This document shows, piece by piece, positions 1 through 7,900 of a stretch of DNA of 21,423 nucleotides. A program made the translations under genes and the position numbers. Source of the stretch: Peptoniphilaceae bacterium (lineage in GTDB: Bacteria > Bacillota > Clostridia > Tissierellales > Peptoniphilaceae); assembly GCA_902363535.1 (NCBI GenBank), contig CABJAE010000018.1:1-21423 (forward strand), written 5' to 3'. A model generated the notes under the pieces. That model had not been told where the DNA came from, searched no databases, and saw nothing but the letters and a program-made list of their open reading frames with translations. Every line of letters begins with the position of its first letter. Position 1 is the stretch's first letter.

Positions 1-731
1 CCAGCGATACCACCACCATCACCCAATCCACCACCGATCCCGAAAGCGGCCTCTTTCACAAAGGCGAGCACAAAGAAGTCTTTGCCTACACCATCCAAAC
101 CGCCTGCGACGCACACGGATGGATCCTCGCCTGTCAAAGCTTTCCCGGCAACCGCCACGACAGCAGCACCTTCTTCGACTTCCTCCCCAAACTCCAAGCT
201 TTAAAACCGGAAAAACTCGTCATGGACGCCGGCTACAAAACCCCGGCCATCGCCAAAACCCTCCTTGAAAAAGACATCCTGCCCGTCTTCCCCTACACCC
301 GGCCCAAACACAAACCGGCCCTCGACGACCCCTACTACAAACGCGACTTCGTCTACGACGCCTACTACAACTGCTACCTCTGCCCGGAAGAAACCATCCT
401 CCCCTACAGCACCACGACACGTGAAGGATACCGCGAATACAAAAGCAATCCAAAAATCTGCAAAAACTGTCCTACCCTTCACCGTTGCACCGCCAGCAAA
501 AACCATCAAAAAATCGTCACTCGCCACCTCTGGCAAGACGCCCTGGACGTCGCGGAAGACTACCGCTACACCACCCAAGGAAAAGCAGAATACAAACAAC
601 GCAAAGAAACCATCGAACGGCAATTCGGCAGCGCCAAAGAATACCATGGCCTTCGCTACACCAACCAGCGTGGACGAAAGAAAATGGATCTAAAAGCGGT
701 GCTGACCTTTGCATGCATGAACATGAAATAA
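1..731 (+). CDS. IS1182-family transposase, 5'-truncated by the window edge
   Basis: This is the C-terminal part of a DDE transposase. The frame is open from base 3, so about 242 residues are visible and the start lies outside the window; the internal Met at 222 is not a real start. Recognisable IS1182 features in order are STTDPESGLFHKGEHKE, GNRHDSSTF, VMDAGYKTPAIAK, the zinc-finger-like CPEE/CKNC...HRC block, the SKNHQKIVTRHLW stretch, RKETIERQFGSAKEYHGLRYT with the last catalytic Glu, and the terminal FACMNMK. Relatives normally continue MNxKKLA. Here the codon after MNMK is TAA (729-731) and the same frame then reads LAL and stays open to TGA at 858-860, so the stop may be a point nonsense mutation. 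Base composition resembles the chromosome rather than the neighbouring IS30. Family call is secure; activity is doubtful. Confidence 0.9.
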   Translation, partial: SDTTTITQSTTDPESGLFHKGEHKEVFAYTIQTACDAHGWILACQSFPGNRHDSSTFFDFLPKLQALKPEKLVMDAGYKTPAIAKTLLEKDILPVFPYTRPKHKPALDDPYYKRDFVYDAYYNCYLCPEETILPYSTTTREGYREYKSNPKICKNCPTLHRCTASKNHQKIVTRHLWQDALDVAEDYRYTTQGKAEYKQRKETIERQFGSAKEYHGLRYTNQRGRKKMDLKAVLTFACMNMK

Positions 732-819
732 CTGGCACTAATGATGGATCGAAAAGAGCGGGACGGAGGAGGCGACGGCCCTTCTTTTGCTGATTTATGG
801 AAAAAATACATAAAAAAGA

Positions 820-850
820 GACAAACCCCGAAATTTATTCGGAGTTTGTC
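820..850. other. Stem-loop at the IS1182 3' end
   Basis: GACAAAC plus CCGAA pairs with TTCGG plus GTTTGTC around a short AT-rich loop with one internal mismatch. No T tract follows directly, so it is not itself a standard terminator. It lies inside the frame that would extend the IS1182 transposase beyond its premature TAA. It may belong to the insertion-sequence end. Confidence 0.5.
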
Positions 851-859
851 TGCAGTCTG

Positions 860-885
860 AGATGCGCACCGACGCATCTTTTTTT
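860..885 (+). terminator. Rho-independent terminator after IS1182 transposase
   Basis: AGATGCG (860-866) and CGCATCT (873-879) form a 7-bp stem with a 6-nt loop followed by a run of T. It starts just after the TGA at 858-860 that closes the read-through frame, supporting the idea that this later stop was the original gene end. Confidence 0.75.
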
Positions 886-890
886 ATGGC

Positions 891-914
891 TTGAATTTAC
901 AATCTAAGTGCAAC
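891..914 (+). repeat. IS30 left terminal inverted repeat
   Basis: TTGAATTTACAATC followed by TAAGTGCAAC. Matches the reverse complement of 1950-1973 at 19 of 24 bases. Confidence 0.85.
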
Positions 915-978
915 AAAAAATGATCCACCGTTTTCTGGTAAAATTGTGTCGACGAAAACCAATCAACCAGGAGGAACG

Positions 979-1965
979 ATGAATCATTATTCTCATTTTA
1001 CACTAAAAGAGCGTGAGTTGCTAAAGCATTATATGGATATCGGCTTAAATCAATCTGAGATAGCCATCAAATTAGGACGCAACAAGTCGTCAATTTGCCG
1101 TGAGTTAAAGAGAAACTCTTTACAAGGTAGTTATTTACCTTGTGATGCACAGGCACTTTACACCACTAGAAGAAAAGCATGTCGTCCCCAAAAGAAGTTA
1201 GACGATACCGTCCTTTTCCAAAAGGTAAAGTCTCTATTCTTAGAGCATCAGTGGTCTCCGGAACAGATCGCTGCCCGATTAAAATACGAAGAGAGTGTTT
1301 ATAGCATTAGCTTCACTACAATCTATCGAGCCATTTATTCCGGCCTTTTTGACGAGCCGAATCTCTCTAGGGGCAATAGAGGATGTATTAGAAAATTAAG
1401 ACATCGCGGTAAAACAAGACATACCAAATCCTATGAAGAAAGACGCGGTAAAATCCCAATCACCAATCCCATATCCGAACGACCGGATGCAGCAGAAAAA
1501 AGACAGCGCTTAGGCGATTGGGAAGCGGATACGGTGGCAGGTAAAACCGGCAAGGCATGTCTACTCACACTAACTGATCGGAAGAGTCGCTACCTACTTT
1601 GTCGGAAAATTCCAAAGAAGAACGCCCAATGTGTTAAGCAAGCCATGATTGAACTGTTGAAAGATGAACCCCTTCAAAGCATCACGCCCGATAGAGGGAA
1701 AGAATTTTCAAAACATCCAGAAATTTCACAGCAACTTTCTCTCGTAGAATTCTATTTTCCGTTGCCCCATCACCCATGGCAAAGAGGAACCAACGAGAAT
1801 ACAAATGGACTATTGAGAGAATACTTTCCAAAAACAAAAGATATTGACCAATCGGATAGCTACATTGAAGCGAAAATAGAAGAGATCAATCGTCGCCCGC
1901 GTAAATGTTTAAACTGGAAAACGCCTTATGAGGTTTACCATTCAGTAGAGTTGCACTTGACTTGA
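979..1965 (+). CDS. IS30-family transposase
   Basis: A 328-aa DDE transposase that cuts and joins the IS ends. The N-terminal HTH region reads [14 protein letters not shown]...[21 protein letters not shown], typical of IS30. The catalytic core shows DWEADTV (first Asp), [16 protein letters not shown] (second Asp) and [19 protein letters not shown] (Glu), ending [17 protein letters not shown]. Length is usual for the family and the frame is intact, so it is probably active. I chose ATG 979 because AGGAGG sits just upstream (969-974); the frame is open further to a GTG at 946 without a comparable site. The stop lies inside the right inverted repeat region. The cyclophilin operon on the other strand would read antisense into this gene. 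Confidence 0.95.
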   Translation: MNHYSHFTLKERELLKHYMDIGLNQSEIAIKLGRNKSSICRELKRNSLQGSYLPCDAQALYTTRRKACRPQKKLDDTVLFQKVKSLFLEHQWSPEQIAARLKYEESVYSISFTTIYRAIYSGLFDEPNLSRGNRGCIRKLRHRGKTRHTKSYEERRGKIPITNPISERPDAAEKRQRLGDWEADTVAGKTGKACLLTLTDRKSRYLLCRKIPKKNAQCVKQAMIELLKDEPLQSITPDRGKEFSKHPEISQQLSLVEFYFPLPHHPWQRGTNENTNGLLREYFPKTKDIDQSDSYIEAKIEEINRRPRKCLNWKTPYEVYHSVELHLT

Positions 1966-2573
1966 CAATTCAAGTCGTAAATAAAGGTGTTTGCCCGTTG
2001 AATTACCACATCTTCCGTGGGCTTATCCATGGAATTTTTTTCCACCTTGGCGATGGCATGGACCACATCCATCCCTTCCACCACTTGGCCGAAGACGGTG
2101 TGCTTGCCGTCGAGCCAGAAGGCGCCGCCGGCGTTTTTGTAACCGTCGATGACATCGGCGGTGTAGCCGTATCTTTCTCCCGCATCTTTCATCTGGCGGA
2201 GAATGTCGTCGCTCACGGCCGGGCCCTGAACGATGAAGAATTGACTGCCGTTGGTGTTCGGGCCGGCATTGGCCATGGAAAGGGCGCCGACGAGGTTTCT
2301 GTATTCGGGGGTGCATTCATCTTCGAAGCCCTTGCCCCAAATGCTTTCGCCGCCGCGGCCCGTGCCCGTGGGGTCTCCCCCTTGAATCATGAAGTCGTCG
2401 ATGACGCGGTGAAAAATAATGCCGTCGTAGTAGCCTCGATCCACGAGGGTGGTGAAGTTTTCTACGGCTTTCGGCGCCGCGTCGGGGAAAAGGCGCAGGG
2501 TAATGTCGCCGAGGGTGGTGATGAGTTTCACCATGGTGTCGCCGGTTTTCGGCGCTTCCAGTTGTTTTAACAT
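1935..2573 (-). CDS. Cyclophilin-type peptidyl-prolyl cis-trans isomerase, C-terminus replaced by IS30
   Basis: A cytoplasmic foldase (212 aa as read) catalysing cis-trans isomerisation of prolyl bonds. The cyclophilin core is complete: FHRV (54-57) with the catalytic Arg, [12 protein letters not shown] (61-72), GSQFFI (109-114), an inserted loop with Tyr/Gly-rich sequence, then [17 protein letters not shown]. The start ATG has AAGGAG 8 nt upstream and follows the map stop by one base, so the two are co-transcribed. The normal end should come shortly after DVVI. Here the frame crosses the IS30 right end: Asp-200 is the last host residue and the final 12 residues ([12 protein letters not shown]) plus the stop are IS DNA. 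The catalytic fold probably survives, but the last strand and tail are altered and any native operon terminator has been displaced. Confidence 0.9.
   Translation of the reverse strand: MLKQLEAPKTGDTMVKLITTLGDITLRLFPDAAPKAVENFTTLVDRGYYDGIIFHRVIDDFMIQGGDPTGTGRGGESIWGKGFEDECTPEYRNLVGALSMANAGPNTNGSQFFIVQGPAVSDDILRQMKDAGERYGYTADVIDGYKNAGGAFWLDGKHTVFGQVVEGMDVVHAIAKVEKNSMDKPTEDVVIQRANTFIYDLNCQVKCNSTEW
1950..1973 (-). repeat. IS30 right terminal inverted repeat
   Basis: Reverse complement begins TTGAATTGTCAAG and ends AAGTGCAAC. Read on the minus strand it supplies the first codons of the foreign tail added to the cyclophilin. Confidence 0.85.
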
Positions 2574-2574
2574 G

Positions 2575-3327
2575 TCAGTCTCCTTGTTCTGTCAAGACGA
2601 TGACGCCGTCTTTGGTCACCGCCAGGGTGTGTTCGTATTGGCAGGACAGAGAGCCGTCGCGGGTGCGGGCGGTCCAGCCGTTGTCGTCCATGGCAATGGG
2701 CCAGTCGCCGGCATTGATCATGGGCTCGATGGTAAATACCATGCCTTCTTCCAGGCGCATGCCCCGGTTGGGCTTGCCGTAGTGAAGGACTTGGGGATCT
2801 TCGTGCATGTTTTTTCCGATGCCGTGGCCCACGAAATCCCGCACCACGGAAAAGCCGTTGGCTTCGGCATGGCTTTGGATGATGTGTCCGATGTCGCCGA
2901 GGCGCGTGCCGGGTTTTACGATGTCGATGGCCTTATACAAACATTCCTTGGTGACGGTCATGAGCTTTTTGCCTTCGTCGCTTAAATTGCCCACGGCGTA
3001 ACTCCAGGCGGAATCGGCCAGGTAGCCGTCCACATTGACCACCATGTCGATGGTCAGAAGATCGCCGTCTTTCAGCTTCCGCTCGCTTGGAAAGCCGTGG
3101 CAGATTTCGTCGTTTACCGAGGCGCAAATGCTGAAGGGAAAGCCCTGATAGCCTTTTTGTTCCGGGTAGCCGCCCCGGTCGGTGATAAATTTTTCAACGA
3201 AGCGGTCCAGTTCCAAGGTGCTTACCCCGGGCTTCACTTCTTCGCGGAGGGCGCGGTGCACTTGGATCAGGAGATCCGCCGCTGTTTGCATTTTTTCGAT
3301 TTCTTTTTCCGTCTTTATAATAATCAA
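2575..3327 (-). CDS. map: Methionine aminopeptidase, type I
   Basis: Removes the initiator Met from nascent proteins; 250 aa, the usual length. All six dinuclear-metal and catalytic positions are visible: H77 (ICHGFPS), D94 and D105 ([17 protein letters not shown]), H168 (VGHGIG), E201 (FTIEPM) and E232 (YEHTL). Translation starts at TTG 3327: GGGAGG stands 7 nt upstream, the protein then begins (M)[12 protein letters not shown] as in relatives, and the TTGA overlaps the TGA of the upstream TPR gene, indicating translational coupling. An upstream in-frame ATG (3378) would add 17 residues of unrelated sequence and is rejected. Third of four apparently linked genes (ATPase, TPR, map, cyclophilin). 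Confidence 0.95.
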   Translation of the reverse strand: MIIIKTEKEIEKMQTAADLLIQVHRALREEVKPGVSTLELDRFVEKFITDRGGYPEQKGYQGFPFSICASVNDEICHGFPSERKLKDGDLLTIDMVVNVDGYLADSAWSYAVGNLSDEGKKLMTVTKECLYKAIDIVKPGTRLGDIGHIIQSHAEANGFSVVRDFVGHGIGKNMHEDPQVLHYGKPNRGMRLEEGMVFTIEPMINAGDWPIAMDDNGWTARTRDGSLSCQYEHTLAVTKDGVIVLTEQGD

Positions 3328-4217
3328 TCTTCTACCTCCCGGACGATGTCTTTCAGATCCACATCCCTCGACGCCCACAGCTTCGCGTGGGGATTGATGG
3401 CGATGGCCCGCTTTAAATCGCGAATCGCCGCCTCTTTTTCTCCCAAGCGCATGTGGCTACACGAGCGATTGTAGTATAAATTTACGCTGTTTAGGTTTTT
3501 TTCGATGCCTTCGGTTAATATGGCGATGGCTTTTTCCGGCGCTTTCATGCGCAAGTAAATGGCCGACATATTTAAATAAGTCGGCGCATAGTTCTCATCC
3601 AAAGCCAAGGCGTCTTCGTAGGCGGCCAGGGCCTTTTCGTTTTTAAAGGTCTTTTGGTAGATGACTCCCAGATTGTAATAGCCGATGCTGTAAGCCGGGG
3701 ACAGGGCCACGGCTTTTTCGGCGAGGGCCAGGGCTTTTTTGTACTCTTTTCGCTCTTCGTAAATGGAAGCCATGTCGGAATAGACCACACCGTTGTCGGG
3801 AACCAACTCGGCGCAGCGCTCGAAAAGTTCCAAAGCCCGATCTTTGTAGCCGATTCGGTCGTTTAAGAGAGCCAATTCGTAGCAGGCGCTTTCGTAATCG
3901 GGATCGATCATCAGGGCGTATTCGAAATGGCCCACCGCTTCCACGATGTCGCCTTCTTCTTGGGCGAAAACCCCTAAGCCGTATTCCGCGCCGGCGTATT
4001 CGCCCAGGCGCTGAATCTTGCGGTAATACTTCGCTGCCTGCGTCCTTTTGTCTTCTTGCCAATAGAGGTCCGCAATGGCAAAATACACATTGGCCAGCTC
4101 TTCCTTGTTCGGCGCAAAGTCCACCGCCTTTAAATAGGCGTTTAACGCTTCTTTATTGTCGCCTGCATCAAGAAAATCTCTCGCTAAAATCTGATAATTT
4201 TTCCATTTATCTACCAT
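3324..4217 (-). CDS. Tetratricopeptide-repeat protein
   Basis: A 297-aa soluble protein built almost wholly from TPR units, roughly eight in tandem, with the usual small/large residue spacing (for example ALNAYLKAVDFAP, ALELFERCAELVP, ALALAEKAVALSP, ALAAYEDALALDE, AIRDLKRAIAINP). There is no signal peptide, membrane segment or catalytic domain, so it is probably a cytoplasmic scaffold or chaperone-type adaptor; the partner is unknown. Its start ATG has GGGAGG 5 nt upstream inside a small hairpin, and its stop overlaps the TTG of map, so its expression is tied to protein-maturation genes. An extended -10 lies just upstream, so it can be transcribed separately from the ATPase gene. Confidence 0.85.
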   Translation of the reverse strand: MVDKWKNYQILARDFLDAGDNKEALNAYLKAVDFAPNKEELANVYFAIADLYWQEDKRTQAAKYYRKIQRLGEYAGAEYGLGVFAQEEGDIVEAVGHFEYALMIDPDYESACYELALLNDRIGYKDRALELFERCAELVPDNGVVYSDMASIYEERKEYKKALALAEKAVALSPAYSIGYYNLGVIYQKTFKNEKALAAYEDALALDENYAPTYLNMSAIYLRMKAPEKAIAILTEGIEKNLNSVNLYYNRSCSHMRLGEKEAAIRDLKRAIAINPHAKLWASRDVDLKDIVREVED

Positions 4218-4234
4218 CGTCGCCTCCCGATGGT

Positions 4235-4243
4235 ATTATACCA
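4235..4243 (-). promoter_or_regulatory. Extended -10 promoter for the TPR-map-cyclophilin genes
   Basis: On the minus strand TGG-TATAAT (TGnTATAAT) lies between the ATPase stop and the TPR start. No good -35 stands 17 nt upstream, so this is an extended -10 type candidate. It sits in the near-palindrome TGGTATTATACCA. Confidence 0.5.
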
Positions 4244-4246
4244 CAG

Positions 4247-6313
4247 TTAGCTTCGTCCCTTGTATTTCAAAAGGCTCATGGCGATAGTCACGCAGATCAA
4301 GGATACGCCCACGTCGGCGAAGACGGCGAGCCACAAACCGGCGATATTCAGCATGTTTAATACCACGACAAGCACTTTGACGAGGAGGGCGAATACGATG
4401 TTGCCGTAGCAAATTTTTCGCGTTTGTTTCGATAGATCGAATAGGAAGGGAATGCGGCCGATGTCGTCGCCTAAAATGACCACGTCGGCGGTTTCGATGG
4501 CCATGTCCGAGCCGCCGGTGCCCATGGCGATGCCCACGTCGCTTTTGGCGAGAACCGGGGCATCGTTAATGCCGTCGCCCACGTAAACCACTTTTTCATT
4601 TCGTTTCAACGCCCGGTTCAATGCCTCCACCTTTTCGCCGGGAAGAAGTCCGCCCACGCTTTCGTCGATGCCCAGCTCTTTGCCGACGGCATCTACCAAT
4701 TCCTTTTTGTCGCCGGAGAAGAGATACGTCTTCAGGAAACCGGATAATTTTTTCAGCGCCTCTTTCACGCCGGGTTTCACGGAGTCGGAAAAAACGATTC
4801 GACCCAGAAGCTCCCCGTCTTTCACGATATAGACCGACGTCTTCGGGATGCTTTGGAGGGGATTTTCCACACCCATGGCTTGAAGCATGGCGTCGTTTCC
4901 GGCGGCGACGATCTTGCCGTCGACGGTGCAGGAAATGCCTTTACCGGAAAGCTCCCGATAATTCTCCGGCGTACCCTGCGGTGTAGCCTTTTCCAAAATG
5001 GAACGGGCGATGGGGTGATTGGAGTATTGTTCCGCCGTGGCGGCCAGGGCAAGGAGATCTTCTTCCGTTCCCTTTAACACATCCACTTGTGCCAAGGTGA
5101 AATTCCCGTCGGTGAGGGTGCCGGTTTTATCGAAGGCAATAGCGTCGGCATCGGCCAAGGCTTCAAGAGACGTGGAGCCTTTAATAAACATGCCGTCTTT
5201 CGAGGCACGGCCCACGCCGGCAAACATGGATAGGGGCACGGAAAGCACCAAGGCGCAGGGACAGGAAATAATCAGAAAGGCACAGGCCTTGTAGATCCAC
5301 GTGTTCCAGTCCCCTGAAAATGCCAGAGGCGGCAGGACGGCAACGAGTACCGCCAGGGCCACCACCACCGGCGTATAAATGGAGGCGAAGCGGGTGATCC
5401 AGGCTTCGGTCTTGCCCTTGTTTAAGCGTGCGTCGGCGACAAGGCCTTGAATCTTTGCCATAGTGGATTCCCCGGCCACTTTCGTCACCCGCACCTTGAA
5501 GGCGCCGTCTAAAGCGATGGCACCGGCCATCATGTCCGCCCCTTCTTTCGCATAAATGGGCGCGGATTCGCCGGTCATGTGTTGATTGGAAATGTGGCCT
5601 TCCCCTTCCATCACTTCGCCGTCGGCGGCCAAGGTGTCTCCCGCGCGCAGGATAATCGTATCACCGACGGCGACATCTTCCGCCGCCACTTCAACGACGG
5701 CACCGTCCTTTTCCACATGGGCCGTGTCTTCATCGCGGGCCAATAGGCTCTCCACGGATTCCGTGGCGCGATCCAGGGCGTAGTCCTGCAGGGCTTCGCC
5801 GAGGCGGTAGAAGAGGAGCACGCCCAAAGCTTCTCCGTGTTCGCCGATGTAAAAAGCGGCGACAGAGGCCACGCTCATTAAAAAATTTTCGTCGAAGACT
5901 TCGCCGTTTTTTATGCCCTTCACGGCGCTTTTAAATATATCGAAGCCCGCGGCGATTAAAAGAATCCCCCACAAGGCCGTTTGAAAACGCCCTTTATAAA
6001 CAAATTGCACCAAAAGAGCGGCCATAACGGCACTTGCGATGGCGAAGATTTCTTTTTTCAGATCGCCTTCCTCTCCTTCACCGTGTTCGTGATGGCCCTT
6101 TTCGCCTGCATTTTTTTCCACGACCACGACGCCGTCCTCGATACTGTCCACCAGTTGTTGCAGCTCTTGTGTTGAGATCCCGCCGTCTACCACCAAACGC
6201 TTGGAAATAAAATCCAGCTTGGCTTCGGCGACCTGGGGCAATTCGCCGACGCGGGCTTCGATTTTCGCCGCGCAGTTGGCGCAATTTAAATTTTTTAATT
6301 CATAGGTACGCAT
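4247..6313 (-). CDS. cadA: Heavy-metal P1B-type ATPase (Zn2+/Cd2+/Pb2+ efflux type)
   Basis: A 688-aa membrane pump that uses ATP to export soft divalent metals. It has an N-terminal HMA metal-binding domain (NCANC, C11/C14) and a His/Glu-rich linker at 70-84 (GEKGHHEHGEGEEGD). TGES (247-250) is in the actuator domain and CPC (351-353) is in the transport helix. The phosphorylated Asp is in DKTGT (D395); SNHPIA (H433) is the P1B ATP-binding motif and GDGINDAP (579-586) the hinge. The Asp of the last-helix motif DVGVS (D668), together with CPC, fits the Zn/Cd/Pb subgroup rather than copper. Start ATG 6313 has GGAGG 7 nt upstream and a clear promoter. No ArsR/CadC gene is adjacent, so control would be in trans. 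Gene symbol is by family; ZntA is an equally good name. Confidence 0.92.
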   Translation of the reverse strand: MRTYELKNLNCANCAAKIEARVGELPQVAEAKLDFISKRLVVDGGISTQELQQLVDSIEDGVVVVEKNAGEKGHHEHGEGEEGDLKKEIFAIASAVMAALLVQFVYKGRFQTALWGILLIAAGFDIFKSAVKGIKNGEVFDENFLMSVASVAAFYIGEHGEALGVLLFYRLGEALQDYALDRATESVESLLARDEDTAHVEKDGAVVEVAAEDVAVGDTIILRAGDTLAADGEVMEGEGHISNQHMTGESAPIYAKEGADMMAGAIALDGAFKVRVTKVAGESTMAKIQGLVADARLNKGKTEAWITRFASIYTPVVVALAVLVAVLPPLAFSGDWNTWIYKACAFLIISCPCALVLSVPLSMFAGVGRASKDGMFIKGSTSLEALADADAIAFDKTGTLTDGNFTLAQVDVLKGTEEDLLALAATAEQYSNHPIARSILEKATPQGTPENYRELSGKGISCTVDGKIVAAGNDAMLQAMGVENPLQSIPKTSVYIVKDGELLGRIVFSDSVKPGVKEALKKLSGFLKTYLFSGDKKELVDAVGKELGIDESVGGLLPGEKVEALNRALKRNEKVVYVGDGINDAPVLAKSDVGIAMGTGGSDMAIETADVVILGDDIGRIPFLFDLSKQTRKICYGNIVFALLVKVLVVVLNMLNIAGLWLAVFADVGVSLICVTIAMSLLKYKGRS

Positions 6314-6326
6314 ATATTTACCTCCA

Positions 6327-6380
6327 TTTACATGTTTACTTGCTCATGTATAGTGTACCTGCTTCCCTTTTTCATGTCAA
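6327..6380 (-). promoter_or_regulatory. cadA promoter with candidate metal-sensor operator
   Basis: Minus strand: TTGACA (6380-6375), 17-nt spacer, TACACT (6357-6352). Covering the start site, 6327-6352 forms an imperfect 12-2-12 dyad (TATACATGAGCA / AG / TAAACATGTAAA; 8 of 12 positions symmetric, core ACATG/CATGT). This resembles the layout of ArsR/SmtB-family operators, but the repressor is not in the window. Confidence 0.6.
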
Positions 6381-6381
6381 C

Positions 6382-6411
6382 AAAAAAAGAAGCGCCTCTC
6401 GACGCTCCTTC
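6382..6411 (-). terminator. Terminator of the PAP2-nitroreductase operon
   Basis: On the minus strand AGCGTC-GAGA-GGCGCT forms a 6-bp stem extended by GAAGG/TCTTT pairs, followed by seven T. The T tract directly abuts the -35 of the cadA promoter. Confidence 0.8.
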
Positions 6412-6435
6412 CCTATTCTGATTGGATTGTTTCTA

Positions 6436-7239
6436 TTACAGAGAAATCGTAGCTACCGGTTCCAAACCGTCGACGTCGGCCCCTTCGATTAAGGTCCAGG
6501 TTTTTTCCGTGCCCGTGCTCTTCAACATGGCTTCGTAGTAGAACATAACGACGCCGATGTCCACGTAGCTCTTTTCGCCTTTGCTCTTGTCCAGATAAAG
6601 GTCGATGTTGCCGTCTTCCTTCAAGAGGAAACGCCAGGGTTGGGCATTGACGTGGCTCGGTGCAAAGCGGATGGACGAGAATACGTCAAACAGACCGTAG
6701 TTTTCAAGATCCGTAAGGGATGCAGGGGAACCGATGCGATCTTTGAATACGATCTTGTCCACGCTGAGACGGGGGCTGACCCGATCTTCTTCGAATACGT
6801 CCTGTTTTTCCGCTTTACCGAAGCCGATAATGTAGTCGACAAATTCGCCGCCTTCGCCGAACAGGGATTTCTTTAAGTCCTTGTCCACGTGGGCCGTGGT
6901 AATCCAGCAAGTACCTAAATTCTTTTCGATGAGTTCCGTGTTCAGCATTTCAAGATAGTAGCCCGTGCGAATCAATTCGGCCTTTTCGTGGCTTTTTGCG
7001 CGCAGAGCGATGTAGTAGGGCGCTTCGATCATTACGCCACTGTAACCGGCTTTACCTTTTAATGCTTCGGCAATGGCTTGGCCGTTTTCGTAGAGAGCGA
7101 AGCTCACGCTGCTGGCTTCCGATTGTTTTTCAATTTTTGCCAGAGTGTCTTTCAACCAGTCCATTTCCATGGCCGACAACTTCGCCGGATCAAATTCGCG
7201 CACCGTTCTTCTCTTTTGCAGGAAATTCGTCATTACCAT
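6436..7239 (-). CDS. Nitroreductase-family flavoprotein
   Basis: A 267-aa protein of the FMN-dependent nitroreductase fold, matching the subgroup with two nitroreductase-like halves. The N-terminus has the classical RRTVREFDP opening; the middle has YYIALRAKSHEKAE, GYYLEMLNTELIEKNLGTCWI (the helix preceding the cofactor loop) and YIIGFGKAE; the second half has SSIRFAPSHVNAQPWRFLL and VDIGVVMFYYEAM. The physiological electron acceptor cannot be told from sequence. Start ATG 7239 follows GAGGAGG with an 8-nt spacer; a second ATG two codons later is possible. It lies 18 nt after the PAP2 gene, its ribosome site overlapping that gene's stop, so they form a two-gene operon ending in a clear terminator. 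Confidence 0.85.
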   Translation of the reverse strand: MVMTNFLQKRRTVREFDPAKLSAMEMDWLKDTLAKIEKQSEASSVSFALYENGQAIAEALKGKAGYSGVMIEAPYYIALRAKSHEKAELIRTGYYLEMLNTELIEKNLGTCWITTAHVDKDLKKSLFGEGGEFVDYIIGFGKAEKQDVFEEDRVSPRLSVDKIVFKDRIGSPASLTDLENYGLFDVFSSIRFAPSHVNAQPWRFLLKEDGNIDLYLDKSKGEKSYVDIGVVMFYYEAMLKSTGTEKTWTLIEGADVDGLEPVATISL

Positions 7240-7257
7240 ATTATCTTCCTCCTCATC

Positions 7258-7797
7258 TTACAACCAGTTCAGCAGGTTGTCGTAAACATACATATGTACC
7301 ACGTAACCGACGATGATGCCGATGATCACACCCGCCAAGACGTCGGTGGGATAGTGTACGGCTAAATAGGTTCTGGATACAGCCGCTAAAAACGCCATCA
7401 CAATAAAAAGCGCAGCCATTTTCGGATAATACAGAGAAAATGTCGTCGCCACCGTAAAGGCCGCAGTGGTATGCCCCGAAGGAAACGAATAATCCCTCAG
7501 GTCGATGCCGTAGGTGTTTAAATTCTTACTCACCCAATAAGGGCGACTCCGGCTGATGATGCGCTTTAAAATCTGCGCGACGATCGTGGAGATCACAAGG
7601 GCCAATACCATTTCCACAGCGGCACTTCCGATCCAACGTTTTCCGATCACCAACATAAAGACCGATAGGATTCCGAGAAACCCCGGGCCCGCTATGTTCG
7701 TATAGTTGTAAAAGAAGAAATCAAAATACTTGTTTTTCAATTTCTTGTTTATACGATCGAGAAAATAATCGTCAAACGCTTTAAACGGATTTTTCAT
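7258..7797 (-). CDS. PAP2-family membrane phosphatase
   Basis: A 179-aa integral membrane lipid phosphatase, possibly an undecaprenyl-pyrophosphate or phosphatidic-acid/phosphatidylglycerol-phosphate phosphatase; the substrate is not determinable. All three PAP2 motifs are present: K78...RSRP (85-86), PSGH (106-109, catalytic His) and SRTYLAVH (141-148, nucleophilic His). About four to five hydrophobic segments are visible. I prefer ATG 7797 (protein begins MKNPFKAFDD) with AGGA 8 nt upstream; ATGs at 7806 and 7815 are alternatives. A longer frame runs to 8055 but crosses the promoter and overlaps the divergent helicase gene, so it is rejected. First gene of an operon with the nitroreductase. 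Confidence 0.85.
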   Translation of the reverse strand: MKNPFKAFDDYFLDRINKKLKNKYFDFFFYNYTNIAGPGFLGILSVFMLVIGKRWIGSAAVEMVLALVISTIVAQILKRIISRSRPYWVSKNLNTYGIDLRDYSFPSGHTTAAFTVATTFSLYYPKMAALFIVMAFLAAVSRTYLAVHYPTDVLAGVIIGIIVGYVVHMYVYDNLLNWL

Positions 7798-7828
7798 CTT
7801 CACCATCCTGTACATACCTACTTCCCCC

Positions 7829-7856
7829 ATTATATACCAAGCTTCTCGTCTTGAAA
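7829..7856 (-). promoter_or_regulatory. Promoter of the PAP2-nitroreductase operon
   Basis: Minus-strand TATAAT (7834-7829) with a weak -35 (TTTTCA) 17 nt upstream. Transcription would begin near 7822, which excludes the ATG at 7830 as a start. Confidence 0.45.
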
Positions 7857-7874
7857 AGGACAATTCCCACAAGT

Positions 7875-7896
7875 CGTGATATACTCTCACGGAGGT
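7875..7896 (+). promoter_or_regulatory. Extended -10 promoter and SD of the helicase gene
   Basis: TGATATACT is an extended -10 (TGnTATACT) about 20 nt before the start; no convincing -35 is seen. GGAGGT (7891-7896) precedes ATG 7901. It is divergent from the PAP2 promoter. Confidence 0.45.
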
Positions 7897-7900
7897 GACT

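Larger units (their letters stand above)
891..1973 (+). mobile_element. Complete IS30-family insertion sequence
   Basis: About 1.08 kb, with a single transposase gene and imperfect terminal inverted repeats. The 24-nt ends, 891-914 and the reverse complement of 1950-1973, match at 19 of 24 positions, and both begin TTGAATT and finish AAGTGCAAC. One further base each side (C890, G1974) is also complementary. No 2-3 bp direct repeat is evident at the flanks (TGGC on the left, GTCG on the right), which could mean recombination since insertion. It is AT-richer than the genes on either side. A second copy in inverted orientation enters the window at 21293. Confidence 0.9.

Noticed and set aside
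946..978. Upstream GTG start for the IS30 transposase
   Set aside because: AGGAGG precedes ATG 979 and the family N-terminus begins there.
1962..2570. Long plus-strand open frame of 202 codons
   Set aside because: It is the antisense shadow of the cyclophilin gene, with no SD and biased composition; the minus-strand protein is a clear family member.
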